From Marsupella aquatica (lineage: Eukaryota > Marchantiophyta), in NCBI GenBank assembly GCA_973895155.1, contig OZ316897.1, forward strand, positions 4,216,001 through 4,280,000: a stretch of DNA of 64,000 nt, written 5' to 3'. Shown in pieces: positions 44,519 to 58,559 of the stretch (position 1 is the stretch's first letter; each line of letters begins with the position of its first letter). The position numbers and the translations under genes are program-made. Below the pieces are notes generated by a model. The model saw only the letters and a list, made by a program, of their open reading frames with translations, was not told the origin of the DNA and did no database searches.

Positions 44519-46857
44519 GACTCTTACCTTGAGCTAGCTGCTAGCAATCTGAAGCTAAGATCTACAATGAATTGCAATGTCTTGCAAAATCACCATGGAG
44601 GATTTAACGATGCAAGCAAACAGGAAAATAACTATTTTTCCACTTATTTAGAGGCCATGGCTTCCCTTGACAAGCCGAAATAGATATAAGCAAAAAAATC
44701 TATTTTTGAGGATTTATTTTTGCTGTTAACACAATTTTTTATCTTAGTTGTCTTGCTAAGAATATACTCACATGTTTCCTTTAAACCAAAAAAAGTTTTG
44801 TCCCCAAAACTTTGAGAGAATTGTGCATGTTTCCCTGCATGTTTAAAGGATAATATTATTACTCGCTAATTTTGCTAGCAATAAGTTGATGAAATAGTGA
44901 TTTTAGGCTCATAAATGGATTTTTTGATTATTTGACATTGGTAGTGAGTCTCACCATCAATAGTTTGTGAAGTGTATTTTGATGAGTATTTTTTCCAATG
45001 AGGAAAGTTGGTGTGAAATAACCCTAAACTTAAGTTCGCTAGCAATGTTTTTTCTCACTGAAAATATAATTGTTTTTTCCTATTTACTATTTCTTGTTTA
45101 CTCACATCCTTAAAACCCTCGATCCTCAAGCCAATCAATTTTACTCAAGTGCTCGGTAGTGAGTTTGGTCACAACGCCAAAAATGGGTTGACAATGAGAG
45201 GCCACCATATCTAGTCCTTGTTGTGTTACTTGCAAATCAGGAACCATAGGACTGTGAGAGTTGATAGGTGCAATAAATCCTGATGTGCCCTCATAGAATT
45301 AGTCATCCGTCCTATTTCCACTCTCCAAGTTTGCCAAGTTTGTAGTCGACAAATTCTAGAGAGAGGAAAGCTTGAAATTTCAAAAATCATGCATTCAAAG
45401 AGTGAGACAATTCTCTACACACAAAGTTAGCGCACCCAAACAAAAGCAAATAAGTTCAAATCCACACTGCACGGGCATAGCTTAAACTGGGGTAAGTCCA
45501 TGTTCAGGAGGGCTACTTGCCGTCTCAAAGTTCATCCCCCTTTTGTGCATGAACAAAAAGCCAAAGTCGGCCATCATCTCGGGCAGGATTTTTGGGGGTC
45601 AAGTGTCCAAACGCCTGTCGCAACTTGAGAACTTTGAGACATCGCCCTATTGGTGCAATCAAGGTCGCAAAATTGAAACAAATTACTCCATCTTATTGAC
45701 AAGATATTTTGACAAATCCACCTTGACACCCTTCATCATTGCAAATTTGAGATTATCATTGTGATTGAAAGTTGAGACAAAAAACTCTTGCACAAGAAAA
45801 GTAGAATGTGTTATATGCCCATAGCTTTGGAGAGATGATGATGAGAGAGATGTATTTATCAAATGATGAATCAACATTTTATATAAGGTTATCTATAGGT
45901 TTGTGGTAACCTTAGTTAGTCTAGATCTAGTTAATTCTAGTCATGTTACAATACTCTCACATGACTATATAGTGATAACTATGTAGACAATGAACTCTAG
46001 ACCTACATTTGATTACCATGCTTATAGATTGCTCTTGATATAAGTACAAGTGAGGAGTATTTGTCTTGTTAAAACCTCGGGGGGTCACTCTATGAAGGGT
46101 CATACATCACATGCGACGGTTTGGGTCATTTATGACCCCCCTAAGTCACTTTCTATAAAGTTGTATGGCACCAATCATGTGATGACATGTATGCATTTTA
46201 AAATTAAACAACCCTATATTTCCATAGAAGACTTAATAAGTCTTTCGCCAAAACCATTTAAATGGCCCTATACTTCGTTGCACATGATATGCCACTTCCA
46301 TGAAAGTGATCCCCCAAGGTTAAAACCTTTAGCATTTTTTGTGATGTAAAAATAACTCTATCATTATAATAGAGAAAAGAAAAAATTATAGGTTCTAAAG
46401 GAAAAAGAGTAGAGTCCTGGAAATCCTCCTTGCTGAAATATCATTAGTGGTAATCATGTAGTAGTGATCATCTCCAAAAAATGTCATTGGTAGATAATAG
46501 TAGTATCAATATCATCAATTTATTATGTCTTGGACACCAACCATTGTAAACTCCAAAGTCCAATCACATGGCAATGTTGTTGATGAATAGTAAGAGTCAA
46601 CAACTTTGTTAATATAAGAGATCGGTACGGTTGTCATCACGCGATATCTGTATCACGTTGATCTCTTTTAATTACCATGTAGTTCATGAGTGTAGAAGAA
46701 CTTTGGTGCTACATGTTTCACAAGATCACATTTCATAAATCCTCGTGTGATCTAGGTGAATACAACTTGTGTTATCCTAAAATATATTTATAGGTGTGGT
46801 TAGTATGCCAAAACCGCATTTAACTTGGATATGATTGATGAGTGAACATAACCATGA
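44519..46857. other. Element interior without recognisable coding
   Basis: Probably a long 3' untranslated part or decayed DNA of the copia element between its RNase H end and the polypurine tract. No intact frame; AT-rich. Confidence 0.35.
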
Positions 46858-47985
46858 TTATGGCTTCTCGACTAGCTTCATGAAGTGCAAAGATTTTTTA
46901 GTGGTTTGAGATGTTGCAGCTAAGGTTTGTTTAACACTCAAGTTCCAAGAAAAAGTAGTACCATTGATAAGAAAAACATAACATGTTTGGGATTTAGCAA
47001 TGTTAGTATCAAAAATATAACCGGCATCCGCATATCCTATAAAGTCATGATTAACATTACACGGAAAAAATAGTCTTGTATCTATATGTCCACGCAAGTA
47101 ACGAAATACAAGTTTTATCCCATTCCAATGTCTGGAAGTAGGACTAGCAATATGATGTGCAAGTGAATTAACCGCAAAAGAAATATCTAGTCGAGTTTAA
47201 TTTGTTAAATATAATTAATGCCTCAATTTCAAAAAGATCAATACGGGGTCTCCAAACTTAATATGGATTCATTCTCTAACTTTCCTTTTCCCAAAAACAT
47301 CATTGTTATTGTCTAACAATCTTACAACCATTGGGGATATATGAGGGTGAGCAAGTTTTATATTTAATTGTTTAAGTATTTTCTTAGTATATGTAGTTTG
47401 GTGCAATAAGATGTCAACAGACAATATTTCAAGTTATAAATTAATAGTGTTATCGAGATCTTTCATCTCATAAGTGTTATTAAGTACGTGTTTTTATGGT
47501 ATTCTTGATTATTGTTGGAGTACAAAAAATATTTAAATCATCAACATAGATAGCAATGATGACAAAGTCATCACCAGTATGTTTAATGAATAAACATGAT
47601 GTTATAGCATCATGGAATAAACCCATTATAATCATCTTATAAGTAAATTGTTGGTATCATATTCTGCCATTTTGTTTCAGACCATATAAGGTCTTCAACA
47701 CGTGGATAGCTAGTCTGTGGCGAGTATATTGTACAGTAGACATAGTGGTGTCTAAATATGTATTATTCATGTCATTAACTAAATATGATGAATTAATAAT
47801 GAGTTTTTATAAGCAATAATATGTGAAATAGCTCCTTGAACTAAAGCACGTTTGCATGCTTCTAATTTTGCTGATGCATGCATGTATTTAGTGTCCCTTA
47901 AAGGTATATTTTTGCAATATCCATTTGCCTCATTTTCAACTTGTGAAAAATGGCAAAATAAATCAAATATAGGAAAAAGATGCAA
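46858..47985 (-). pseudogene. Ty1/copia reverse transcriptase and RNase H remnants
   Basis: From high to low coordinates: GLKQNGRI (about 47672), the copia RT fingers/palm block normally LYGLKQxxRxW; AIYVDDLNI with the YVDD catalytic box at 47537-47548; and, at 47097-46858, IGYADAGYIFD, then SQTCYVFLINGTTFSWNLSV and KQTLAATS, the copia RNase H pattern YADAGYxxD...SQTGYVF...SW.S.KQ..VA.S. Frames change many times and stops are frequent. The two Asp of YVDD are kept but the gene is dead. Confidence 0.8.
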
Positions 47986-48059
47986 TCCATTACTGGTGAG
48001 TAAGTCTTGCCATAGTGGAGACTAGGCTATTTTATAAACTCTTTTCAAACTAAATGAGC

Positions 48060-49960
48060 CTTGTAGCGGACTTCTTGGTGGATTGCAAGATCGAGGGGTC
48101 CAAAAGGACGTAGAAAAAATGTCATTGGTAGAAAAGTAGTGCTCCACCTTAACCTTGTCTCCTTGGCCTTGGTTTTGTACTAGCACACTTTTTCAAGCTT
48201 CAACAAAGATTACACTCTAGCATGGACTCTTCTCTTGCTCTCATACACTTCAAATGCACTCACACTTAATGGTCACAATAAAAATTGGCAAGTCTTCTTT
48301 TATTGCATCATCTTTACAATAAAAGTTCACTACACATTCTCCACACTAAGCATGGATCATCTCTCCCTTCTCAAGCTTAGCCCTACCTTGGCAAGGTAGA
48401 GATTCTACTTAAGAGATGAGATTCCACTTAAGAAATAAAAACTATCTCCTTTTATACTATTCTCTTTCCACATCACACCAAGCTTGACTTGGGGTCCAAC
48501 TATACCTCCCCCAAATCCTCCTAACACACAAAGTCCAACTTTATGGTTCATAGCCCACCCTACTACTTGTTATTTTGCCTCCTTCCAAGCCCTGGAATAT
48601 GCCACACATGATTTACATGCTTTGACCTCCAAATCTGCTTCCACTTATAGTCCTCCTCACCAGATTTCCAACCCACTTGAAAGCTTGCAAAGAGAGTGAG
48701 TGAGTCTCAAGTTATACCTAGTCAAAGTTGACCTTATTTTATTTGTAACCCTTTTACTACCCTAAGTAAACTACCCCACCCTTGACCAAAGGTAAGTACC
48801 CTTCCCTAGAGCCTAACTAAAGTGGTATGGGTGAGAGAAAGGTCTCTTCAAATTTGGTCTTCATTCGCCTATGTCGGCTCCGGTTTGCAAGCTATCGGGA
48901 CCCCTCCTGGCCTTGGCTAAAAACATATTTTGGTGATTTTTTCTCTGGATTTACACCTTCACCAAGGGGTGCCTTACCTTCTCTTAACTCAGCACAAAAA
49001 TATTTGGGCCCCAACGGATATCCCTAGCCAAAGTTATGTCCATTCTCCCAAGGCCTATTTTTGGTGTAAAGCGGGTGTAAGCGGCGACCCAATTATACTT
49101 ACTCTTTACACGCCCCTTATGGAGATTCCAGGTGTCACCAGGGCCACGATTCTCATAAGGACCATATTTCTTATCATTTAGGGTTGAGTTTACTAAGGAG
49201 ATGACCCGTTTCTTCTCACAGCAGGAACATGGATGAAGTAGCAGCATGAATGAAGAAGCACCATGGATGAAATAGCAGCATGAATGAAGGAGCACCATGG
49301 ATAAAGTAGCAGCATGGATCTTGTGTTATTGGTCAGCAGCTTACCATAGTCCTCCATAGTTTGTAGCCAGCAGCTCAATTCTTAGCTCTTCTGGTCAATT
49401 TTGCAGCTATCCATAGCTTTTTCAATTCATAGCTCATAGATTGATTTGAGAGGCAAAAATTCTTCTAATTGTTGTATAGATCTTGAATTCTATAGTTGCA
49501 CCCTCAATTAGCAAGCTGTCTATAGCAGCAGCCACATCCCATCAATTCATAGCTAGCTCTCTATCTTCCTTGCAGTCGGTCCTCCTGATTTGCTACTACA
49601 TTCAATCAATTCACTAGTAACCTGGGTCTATTCTCCAACAGCCAGTCATTCAATTTTGTAGCCCATCATGTTCACAGCCAGCCATCCATCTCCTGATCAA
49701 CAGCAACCCATTTTCTCCATAACAAGCAGCTTGATTCTAGTCAACAGCATCAAGGCAGCCAAGTCAATTCAAGCGGACCTTCCTTCAATTCACTACTGGT
49801 CTATGACCTTTATAGCATCTCGTGTCCTAATCAACCAGCCAATATTGTAGCCCACCCATAGCTTCAATTTTCCACTCAGCTATGAAGCATCACATGCTTA
49901 TTGCTTGTCTCGTCGTCATTTTGTAGTAGTTGCGTCGACCGTCTTAGAAAAAATATCATT
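48060..49960. other. Probable inserted repeat interrupting the copia element
   Basis: About 1.9 kb starting near TGTAGCGGAC and ending near GTCGACCGTCTTAG separates the RT-side remnants from the integrase/gag side. It has a TATA-like CTTTTATACTATTC near 48450, no coding, and a local tandem repeat (AGCAGCATGAATGAAG, CACCATGGATGAA) at about 49230-49315. A solo LTR is possible; ends and target duplication were not verified. Confidence 0.3.
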
Positions 49961-50504
49961 TTTTTTGGAAAAAATAATATTTCCAGGCCATTTTGGACAG
50001 CCCCTAAAATTCACACATGAGTCCAAAATAATTTATGAGTAGATTTATAGATTCTCTAGACATAGGCTATGTCGTGGTTTACTAATATCTACAAAAAACC
50101 TTATAAACTATTTTCTAAAATTAGGTAAAGAGGGTTAATTCTTATGTTTTCCAAAAGAAATGATTGCACCTTTAAGTTGTATATTGATAGTGAGACTCAA
50201 AACAAAAACAAAGTTTAAATCTTTAAATGTATTAAAATATAATATATGAGTTCTACCAATTTTTGTACTATTATTCATGTTGGATGACTAATCATACCCT
50301 AAACTCTAAATCATATGCTAAATCCCAAATTTCAAAATAATCATATATTGTTTATCATATCATTTATCAATTTTGGTTATTCAAATGACTACTAACATTA
50401 ATAAACACGAATATTTATATATTTATTTTATTAATCATTAACTGCCATCATTGTTTGAAATGACTTTTCAAATATAAACCACTAATATAACAAATTTGAA
50501 ATTG

Positions 50505-51255
50505 ATAAGTCTGATGGGTCCTGCACCCTTTGCTCGGAAATAGTTGAAACTATCCCTCATCTTTTCTTTCAGTGCAGGTTTGCACGTTGCTATTAGAGAA
50601 TTACTTGGGGATGGATGAACGGGCAGATCATTGGCCCCGATTTGAGCTTACTTGAGTTAATACGGTCTTGCAAAGGGAAAAATCCCCTGAACACATTGTG
50701 TTTTGTTATGATTTATGAGGTTTTATTGAGCATCTGGCTAGCTAGGAATGGACAGACTTTTAACTTGGCAAAGAAATGAGTTTTTGATCAGGTTTCGATC
50801 TTCTCTGCTGCACTAGACTTTCTGGCTGCTGGTGCGGCGGCCTCAAAATCCAGTAGGAAACACTTGCGCCTTGTTTGTGCAACTGCCCTGCTGGAAGGAT
50901 AACGGAGTAAGATATTGAGAGATATTAGAGGCATAGTATCTTTCTAAGAAGGAACCGGTTGCTGATTATGTAGTGAGAACTAGTTGAGTCCCTACCTGTT
51001 GGACATTTTTTGGCTCCTTGAAAAACTGGGCCCTTTTGTTTCCCCGTTACATCATATAGTGTCAATGTTAGATTTAGGATACCAGAAGGTGTTTGATAGA
51101 GACTGGGGTTTTAGACCTAGGTACTAAGTTTTTGGCATGGCTGCTACGCCACATGTTTTCTGCTTTGCCCTTTTAGGGCTTTTTTTTGCCTTTGGGTCTG
51201 CTTGGTTCCCCCATCCGTGGGGTTCATGCGGAATAAATAAAATTTAAAAATATAT
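50505..51255 (+). mobile_element. 5'-truncated LINE (non-LTR) 3' end
   Basis: The plus strand reads CTLCSEIVETIPHLFFQCRF, the zinc-binding domain (CxxC...H...C) that follows reverse transcriptase in plant LINEs, then after a stop TWGWMNGQIIG and SIWLARNGQTFN. The next 300 bp resemble a LINE 3' untranslated end with GGGGTTCATGCGGAATAAATAAAATTTAAAAATA as the tail. At least two in-frame stops. It lies inside the copia element in the opposite orientation, so it is a younger insertion. Confidence 0.7.
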
Positions 51256-51599
51256 ATATGTATAATAAAGTTTTTTTGATGGAGACTATACAAAATGATT
51301 GTAACTCACCAATGTTGTCATTATAGCAGTCAAAGTCATTTAGCTCAATACTTTAAATGATATTATTACAATTATTAGTCATTTTTTACTCTATTGTTTT
51401 ATATAGTCATTTAAGTGTCATTTATATCATGTTATTAAAATATTTTGTCATTTGGGTGCAAGTTATATGTATCATAATCATAAAAATTCTATTTTTACTA
51501 GTTTCTTCGTTGTTTGATATCAGATTATTCACCCTTGTGTTTCAACATTTAACCATTTTTCTAGTCTGATTCTTCACCTAAGCTCTCCATTTCTTAAAA

Positions 51600-52420
51600 A
51601 ATGGATAAAATATAAGATTTACGCGTCATAAAATAAATCCATGAAAATGTTGAGTAATCATCAATAAAAGATACATAATACAACTTTCTACAGTGCAAAA
51701 GAGTTAGGGATGATACCCACACGTTCCTATGTCTGTATTCAAAAATTATTTTAGAATGGTGAGTTTCAACATAAAAAACATAATGATATTATTTTTAAAG
51801 AATCTAATATTCACAAAAATTTAATTTACAAGATTACAAATCAAAAATGATTTTTTTTTGTAAGATAGTCAAACTTTTCTTATTGATATGGCCTAGTCGT
51901 GAATGCCTCAATTGAATCATCGTTTTATGAGACTTGGTTATATTGGTTTTTTCACATACCATATTGCCTTACAATATTATTTTGTTTACTCTCATTCAAA
52001 ATCATTATCTCTCCCGACATGACTTGAAGTTTATCATCAATAACACATCATTGATAACCATTTGAATCTCACACATCAAGAGAAATCAAATTCTGACGCA
52101 TGTCAGGTACATATATGAGTTCAAAAACTATGTTCATAGCATCATAGAAATCAACTTTTTCATCAGCCCTAGTCATATTGGTTGATGAAGACTTAGTTGT
52201 CTTGCGCTTACAATCTTATTTGAAATTATCAACCTTGTTACACTTCTGGCATATCACTTGCCTTTTATCCGGGGATTTTTCCCTTGACTTAGATCTAGAT
52301 TTAGATCAAAAGGGCACTATGCTCTCAAGTTGGTCGCTGCAAAATCATCTCATAATTAATATTGAAGGCAACATCAATTGACAATAAAGATTGTGACAAT
52401 ATTTGCATCTTTTGTTGAAG
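51600..52420 (-). pseudogene. Ty1/copia gag zinc knuckle and pre-integrase remnants
   Basis: At 52310-52190 the minus strand reads QVICQKCNKVDNFK, a stop, then DCKRKTTKSSS: a gag zinc knuckle (CxxC....(H)....C) with His replaced by Asn. At about 51960-51880 it reads MIQLRHSRLGHINKKSLTIL, the copia pre-integrase block (WH.RLGH.N...L). The order gag, integrase, RT, RNase H from right to left fits Ty1/copia and the minus-strand 3' LTR at 43.9 kb. Confidence 0.65.
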
Positions 52421-53800
52421 ATCATTAATAAGCAGAGAACTTATTACCTCATTTTCGAGATGGTATTCTTATCACGACTGGTAAAATATAAGAAAAATAT
52501 ATATTTGAGATAGAGATACCGATACAAGAAACAATAGTGATCACACGAAGTCAATGGGGCGCATCAAACACTGTGTCAATTTCTAAGAAGATGAGAGTAG
52601 ATAAAATAATATTGCTAAACGAGATTATAGGGCCAATCATAAAGTTTCATAATAATAAGTTGTCAAAACCGGAAGCAACAACAAGAAGATAAATTTTGAT
52701 GTTGGAGAATTGACTATAAGAAATAAAAGCAAAGATTACAAATAAAAAATAAACAAAATCAGTAAAACAAAAGAAAGTGGAGGGACAAGAAAAACAACAA
52801 TAACAAATAGATAAATTGGTGAGAAAATTAGCCAAAATGGTAGGAAAACATTCAATTAAAATAAGTAATTTGATTAAGACATTGTAGATGTTGGAGACTG
52901 TGCAACAAAAGATGAATAAATAAATAAAATTGTAAGTAATATTGTAAGAAGAAAACCCAAAGTAATGAGACATGAAAAAACTCACCTTTGCTTGGTTGTT
53001 TATATTCAAGTGCATTTCATTTGGGCTACAGAATGCACCAAGTGAATGCAGACAAATGATTGAAAGATGTATAATAATCATTGTGGAAGAAAAATTAAAA
53101 CTAAGGAATCTACCACAACAGATTTAGAAATACTCTTTAAAAAAATATTAGTTAACGGTTCCAAATGAAACTTAACCTTTAATCCAGGTGAGATGCGAAC
53201 TTGCGATCAGTGAAAATTGGACCAACATCTTGAGTAATTGCACAAGTCAACTTTATCTGATTGTCAAAAAGGTTGGATATCAAGCCAAATGTGCATAAAA
53301 AATAAATCAAATTGAGACGATATAATATTTAATCGATAAACAAAATAGCATTAATGAAGTTTGAAAGTATGTTGGATGGTTAACCAAAAGATTTGGCTAA
53401 TAGTCAACTCCAATATTTCATATTTTTGGCAACCATATTGAGGAATGTTGATTAAGGGTTCTTCGATTGAGAAAGCTACTAATGCTTATAACCCAAACCT
53501 GAATCAAGAAATGAGAAGAAAATTATAATATAATATAATAATGGAATCAAGAACTGAATATTGAACGTTATTTTTATTTAACGAGGATAAAAAACTATTG
53601 GTGATAAACACCTTAAAAATAAATGAGAATACAATGCACTGATTAGAGAAAAGATAAAAACAAAAAGAGATAATTAAAGTGATATTACTAATTCACAACT
53701 CCCCTATGTATACAAAGTTGACTATTAAGGAATTACAAAGAGAAAATTGAAAATAAGTACGACAAGCAAAATACAAGAAATGATCAGGAGGGAACCAATT
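52421..53800. other. AT-rich stretch, possible 5' part of the copia element
   Basis: No clear LTR or primer-binding site could be found. A 144-residue Ile/Phe-rich minus-strand frame (53081-52647) is low-complexity and not convincing as a gene. Confidence 0.3.
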
Positions 53801-54667
53801 TGTTTGTGGTCAACATAACGATAAACAATTCAAGGAAGGCATCGTGTGTGGCAGTGAGATCACCCAGCGAAAGTAAGGATTTGGGGAAAATCTTGATCGT
53901 ATGCATATGGTAGACGTTGTCGCGAGGACTAGAAGTTGGGGGCTCCTCAGGTAACCTGCGCATTTCTGGCTACGACTGGGACAAGCGACAAGCACTTTTC
54001 GGAGTGAACTCTCACTCCTTTTTTCTACTTTTCTCTCAATGGTTACAATGGGTGCCCTCGAGTAAGCTTGCCTGCAAGAGTCTGATAGCTGGCCCTACGG
54101 CGGGCCGCTACCTCTAACTTGTCGAGCTGAACTCCTCGAGTGGCTATCTACTCAAAATCTGACAGAAAAACTCTCCTCCTTAGCTCACAAAAGCAAAACT
54201 TGACTAGCTACTCGACTAGTCCTAACAGCTCACAAGAAACTCAAGCCTGGACCAACAAGGCTCCAAGCTCGAGAACCAACACCGGATCCAACACTCGCAC
54301 AAAATACCAAAATCGCCGCACAATAGTTGAATTCCGTAGAACGCAATGGAACTCATAGAACGGAACACACTAGAACTCAATAGACAATCACCAACCTCAA
54401 TGAGCCAAGGCTCAAGTCTTAAATAGTATCCAAAAACCAACCTTCTAGCCTGAGCCAACTGCCATCAGCGAGGCTCATCCAAACTCCAAGCCTGGTGACT
54501 CACCCAAACACCGAACCTGGTGACGACGAGTCACCCAAACATCAAACCTCAATCCATCCAACCAAGCAACCCCTCCGAGTTAGCATGCATGCAATTGAAC
54601 AAGGACGCTGCATTGCCCATCATCCCCTATAAAAGCCAATCCTCGAGCCAAAATCTTTGGCACGACA
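53800..54667 (-). mobile_element. Candidate 3' LTR of Ty3/gypsy element 1
   Basis: On the minus strand, a purine-rich TTATTGGGGGAGGA stands directly before TGTCGTGCCAAAG at 54667, which fits a polypurine tract followed by an LTR start, just downstream of the integrase/chromodomain-like end of element 1. A TATA-like TTTATAGG lies about 40 bp in (54628). The other end near 53.8 kb is uncertain. Confidence 0.45.
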
Positions 54668-54898
54668 TCCTCCCCCAATAAACCTGAGCAGCCTCCGGTC
54701 TGCTCCAATCCATCAGATTTCCTCTAAGTCTCAGTCTGAACTTGAGCCATGTGCCTGGACCACTTCCTCCTCAAGAAACTCAAAACCAAAGCCTTCAGAC
54801 TCAGCCTTAGGCACTCCACTTTCCAAAAACTCAAAATCCAACTCATCCGAATCAGAACCAGTCAAGACCCTTTCGAAACTCAAGTCCATCGGATGCGC

Positions 54899-57800
54899 CT
54901 AGACCAATGCCTCGTCTTCAAATTCACTCAAGTCGAAACTTGAGTCCATTCCCTTCTTGATCCTCCTCTTGAAGATCTTCACCCTCTTCCCTGCGTAAGG
55001 TACTTGGTGAACCGTTCCATCCAACTCCCGAATAGTATAGGTTGCATTTGCATGAACATCAACCACCACATACGGACCTTGCCACCTCCGAGAAAACTTG
55101 TTTCGGCTCAAGTGTTGCTCGTCCAACTTACTCTTGTAATCAGAACCCAATCCCCTTCCTTAACCAAGACAGGCCTCAACCGATGAATCCTGTCAAACCT
55201 GCCCTTGTTCCTTAACCTCGCCATCTTCAGTTGCTTCCAAGCCACCTCAATATTTGCAGGTAACAAGTTGAAGTGTTCGATCCTTCAAACCAGCAACCCC
55301 TCTCTCGAAACTTCATCTTTCCAACCAATCAGTCGCCAGCTACAAACATCTTCCTCCAATGCCATCATCGGCAAGTGCCCAGTAAGTAGCTCAGCCAAAA
55401 CGTATCCGGTCACTGAGCTACAAGTCATCCAATTTGCTAACAGAGCAAGTGGAAGAAGACTCAACAACTTGCCCAAGTCCCCATCACAAGCCCTAGCCAA
55501 AGCGCTCACAATCTGAATATGCCCCCTTTCGGATTTCCCATTGCCTTCCGGATTGTAACGCGAAGTCGGCTTCAGTTTGATATGGTATTGGTAAAAAAAC
55601 TCTTGCGCTTCTTTGGAGCTGAGCTCCCCCCTATCAGCCCTGATCCTTGTAAAGCATCCATGCCTTGCAATGATGTCCTCAAGTATAAGCCGGCAAATGG
55701 CAGCAGTAGTGTTCGAAGCCAATGCTCTCCCTTCCACATAAGAAGACAAGTCTTCTCTTGCCAAAACCAAGTACCTCGCCCCATTGCTCTCTCTCGGCAT
55801 GTACATCACATCAACAGCCCATTAAAAGTGTAGAGCCACGGGGTAAGTCAGAACCAATCCATCCCTATGTTGGATCCTCGAGTAAAACTGGCAAATCTCG
55901 CAAGTCTCGACATAGTCTCGAACGGCCAAGTATAAACCTGGCCACCAGTACAGCTTCCGAACCCTCTCATAAGTCAAATGCACCCCTTTGTGCCCAGCCA
56001 TGTCAGCATCATGGCACTCTTTGAGAATTCAATCTTTCTCATCCTTAGTATCCACAACCCTCTGTAACAATTGACTTGGGTCCTTATGCCTTCGCCACAA
56101 GTAGCCCTCCCTCAATAGGAAATTGTAAGATCTCTTCTGGATCTTGACAAACTCTTGGTACCTCCACTCTAGTTGCTTCTCCAAAGTGCTAATGTAACGC
56201 CCGATATCCAGCAACTCTCCCGAGTAGAGTTCTTCCTTGAACTCTAGACTTCCAACGCTTTCGGTTCCGGTCACCTCGCCAACTCTCGTCGCTACCTGGT
56301 TTCCAAATTTTGCCCTTGACAGCATGTCGGCAACCGGATTATCCTTTCCCGCAATGTGACTTAGCTCAGGGTTGAACATCCGAATGAAAGCGATCCACCT
56401 GAGCATTGCTATGTTAGGCATGTCACAATTCGCGATCATTCCCAGCAGCGATTGGCAATCAGTCTTAACCACCACCGGCGCCCAATCATATAGTTCCTCC
56501 CCTGATGGAGTGCCACTTTGGCACCCAAAGCTCCCTCTTAACTTGGGCATATCTCCTTTGCCTTTCCGTAAAAAAATTTGCCTCAAATCTGATAGCATAC
56601 CTTTCCCCATTCTCGTCATCTTGCCCAACAGCCCACCTGGCTGCGAATGGACTCGCATCAACAGTCATGATCAGTGGTCACCCACTCTCATAGTCCGCAG
56701 CTTGGAGAACTGACGGGCTCATGAGAGTGCTCTTAAGCTTGGCCATTGCTTCACTATGCTCGGGTAATCATCTCCACTTAACCTTCTTTCTCAATAGCTC
56801 ATAAAGCGGGTCCGCCAGGTGCGAGAAGTGAGGGATCCAGATCTTGTAAAAGACACAAGCACCCAAAAACCTCCAAACTTTTGGCACCGATTCACAATCC
56901 TTCATCTCGCTAATAGCTCTCACCTTGTCCATGTTCGGCTTCCTTCCATAAGATTTGCACATTTGCCCAACGACTTTCACCTCTTTCATCCCAAATTCAG
57001 ACTTCGCCCCCAAAAGAGTGACTCCCACATCAATCAGCTTCTTGAGAACCGCCTTAACATCAGTAATGTGATCCCACACAAACTGTCGGATCTCATCACT
57101 CCTCAAAGTCTCATCCTTCCCTTCAGCCAAGCAACCCTTAATCGGGACATCATCAATGAACGGCCTCGCCTTTTTCGGAATGAACGGCTCCAAGATTTTA
57201 CTCATTGTATTTTGCATGTGCGCTACCAAGTTTGTCGCCCCTTGAGAAAGAGTGCACATCCTCAAGAGGCCCATCGGGGTCCTCATAGTCGTAATGTCTC
57301 GGCTCTCTTGTGCCAACTAGAACTGGTCGTAACCCAAAAACAAATCACCCATGGAATAGATCACCCTCCCAACGAACTCCTCCGCAAACTCATCCACGAG
57401 TCCCACATTCCTAATGGTCACCTTATTCGGAGGTTGCATATCCTGAATGAACCTCAAATTTCCATTTTCTTCCTCACTATAAACCATCTGTTTGGGTAGG
57501 GAGTATCAGACCTCTCAAAAATCCTAGCACTCAGTTTCTCCTTAAGTAGTTCCACAAGCTTTGGAGCCAAAGCCCACGGAACGGAAATCGGTTTCAGATC
57601 CCACAAAATATGAGGGACAGTAAAGATGACCATCGGTGTCACCTTACTCGGATCCGCACAACCAATTGCCTCAATCAAAAACAAGAATGCCTTACCATGC
57701 TCCATTATCATTTTCCGAAATGCTACTTGCTCCACCTCCGTAAGTAACCCATCCGAACCAATCTTAAGCTTTGCCAAACTCTCTGGAGTAAATTTATGCC

Positions 57801-58490
57801 CTATCCGATCAGTTGGCCTCAGCCTCGGTTCCAATCTCGCTCGATCCATAACCTCTATCGCATCATCCGGCAAAGGTATCACCGTCGACCTCACCTTCTT
57901 GTCGACCGTCTTGTATTTGGTACTCGAGTATAAAAGCACAATCATAGACGAGTACTGCCTTTCCAATTCTTCCTCCAGCTTGTCCCTTCCCAAGTTAGAC
58001 TCCGCACATTTGAGTGGCTCATCCTCTCCATTATCCATCGTATTTTCCCTTTCACAAGGAGCTAAGGAACGAGCACTCCACCGGTCCACTCTTTTCAGCA
58101 AAGTGCCATGTTGTTTTCCAGGACCTGGACCAGAGTCGGCACTCTCAATCCTCAACCCCTTTCTATTCCTCTCGTTCCCAGGTAAAATAGCCGGAAATTG
58201 AACCACTTCTTTCCCATCTTTGCTTCAAACCTTCACCATGAAGGTAGTATCGTCCAGAACCTTCGCCTCCATCCTCCATTCAATAATGAACGACATGCCC
58301 AATATCACCGGAAATGACAAGTGCTCGTGAACAAAAATGTTACAAGCCTGCTGACATTCTCGAACTTCACCGTCACATTTGGACATCTGCCCCAAAGATA
58401 GTCCTTCATCAAACTCACCGAGTTCACACTCCAAAGCAACTCATTGTCCACCGGCCAATTCCCCTTTTGAAACACCTTTGGATCCATCAA
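54899..58490 (-). pseudogene. Ty3/gypsy element 1 pol: protease, RT, RNase H, integrase, decayed
   Basis: Read from right to left. 58490-58225: retropepsin end (FPVILGMSFIIEW). 58206-57454: linker and RT start (LLKEKLSARIFERSDTPYPN, RWFIVRKK). 57316-56768: RT palm (TPMGLLRMCTLSQGATN, then FIDDVPIKGC with the catalytic DD). 56661-56029: RNase H. About 56010-55850: HHCC zinc finger with CEIC. 55809-55285: integrase core, with RYNPEGNGKSERGHIQ holding the third acidic position. 55150-54899: SH3-like integrase tail (RRWQGPYVVVDVHANATYTI). RT is split by frame changes near 57.3-57.45 kb, and integrase by a stop near 55.81 kb. The RT type (FxDD, PIKGC) recalls a clade common in fungi and some plants. 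It is not functional. Confidence 0.85.
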
Positions 58491-58559
58491 GTTGACTTTG
58501 TAGCCAAGCTGTGTTGTGACAACTTTGGATACTTTAGACCACGAGTCTGAAAATGTACT

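Noticed and set aside
52647-53081. 144-residue Ile/Phe/Cys-rich frame as a membrane protein
   Set aside because: AT-rich low-complexity DNA next to copia debris; no motif, no start context, no splice support.
56768-57499. Plus-strand 226-residue frame
   Set aside because: Antisense of the gypsy RT palm region; no domain of its own.
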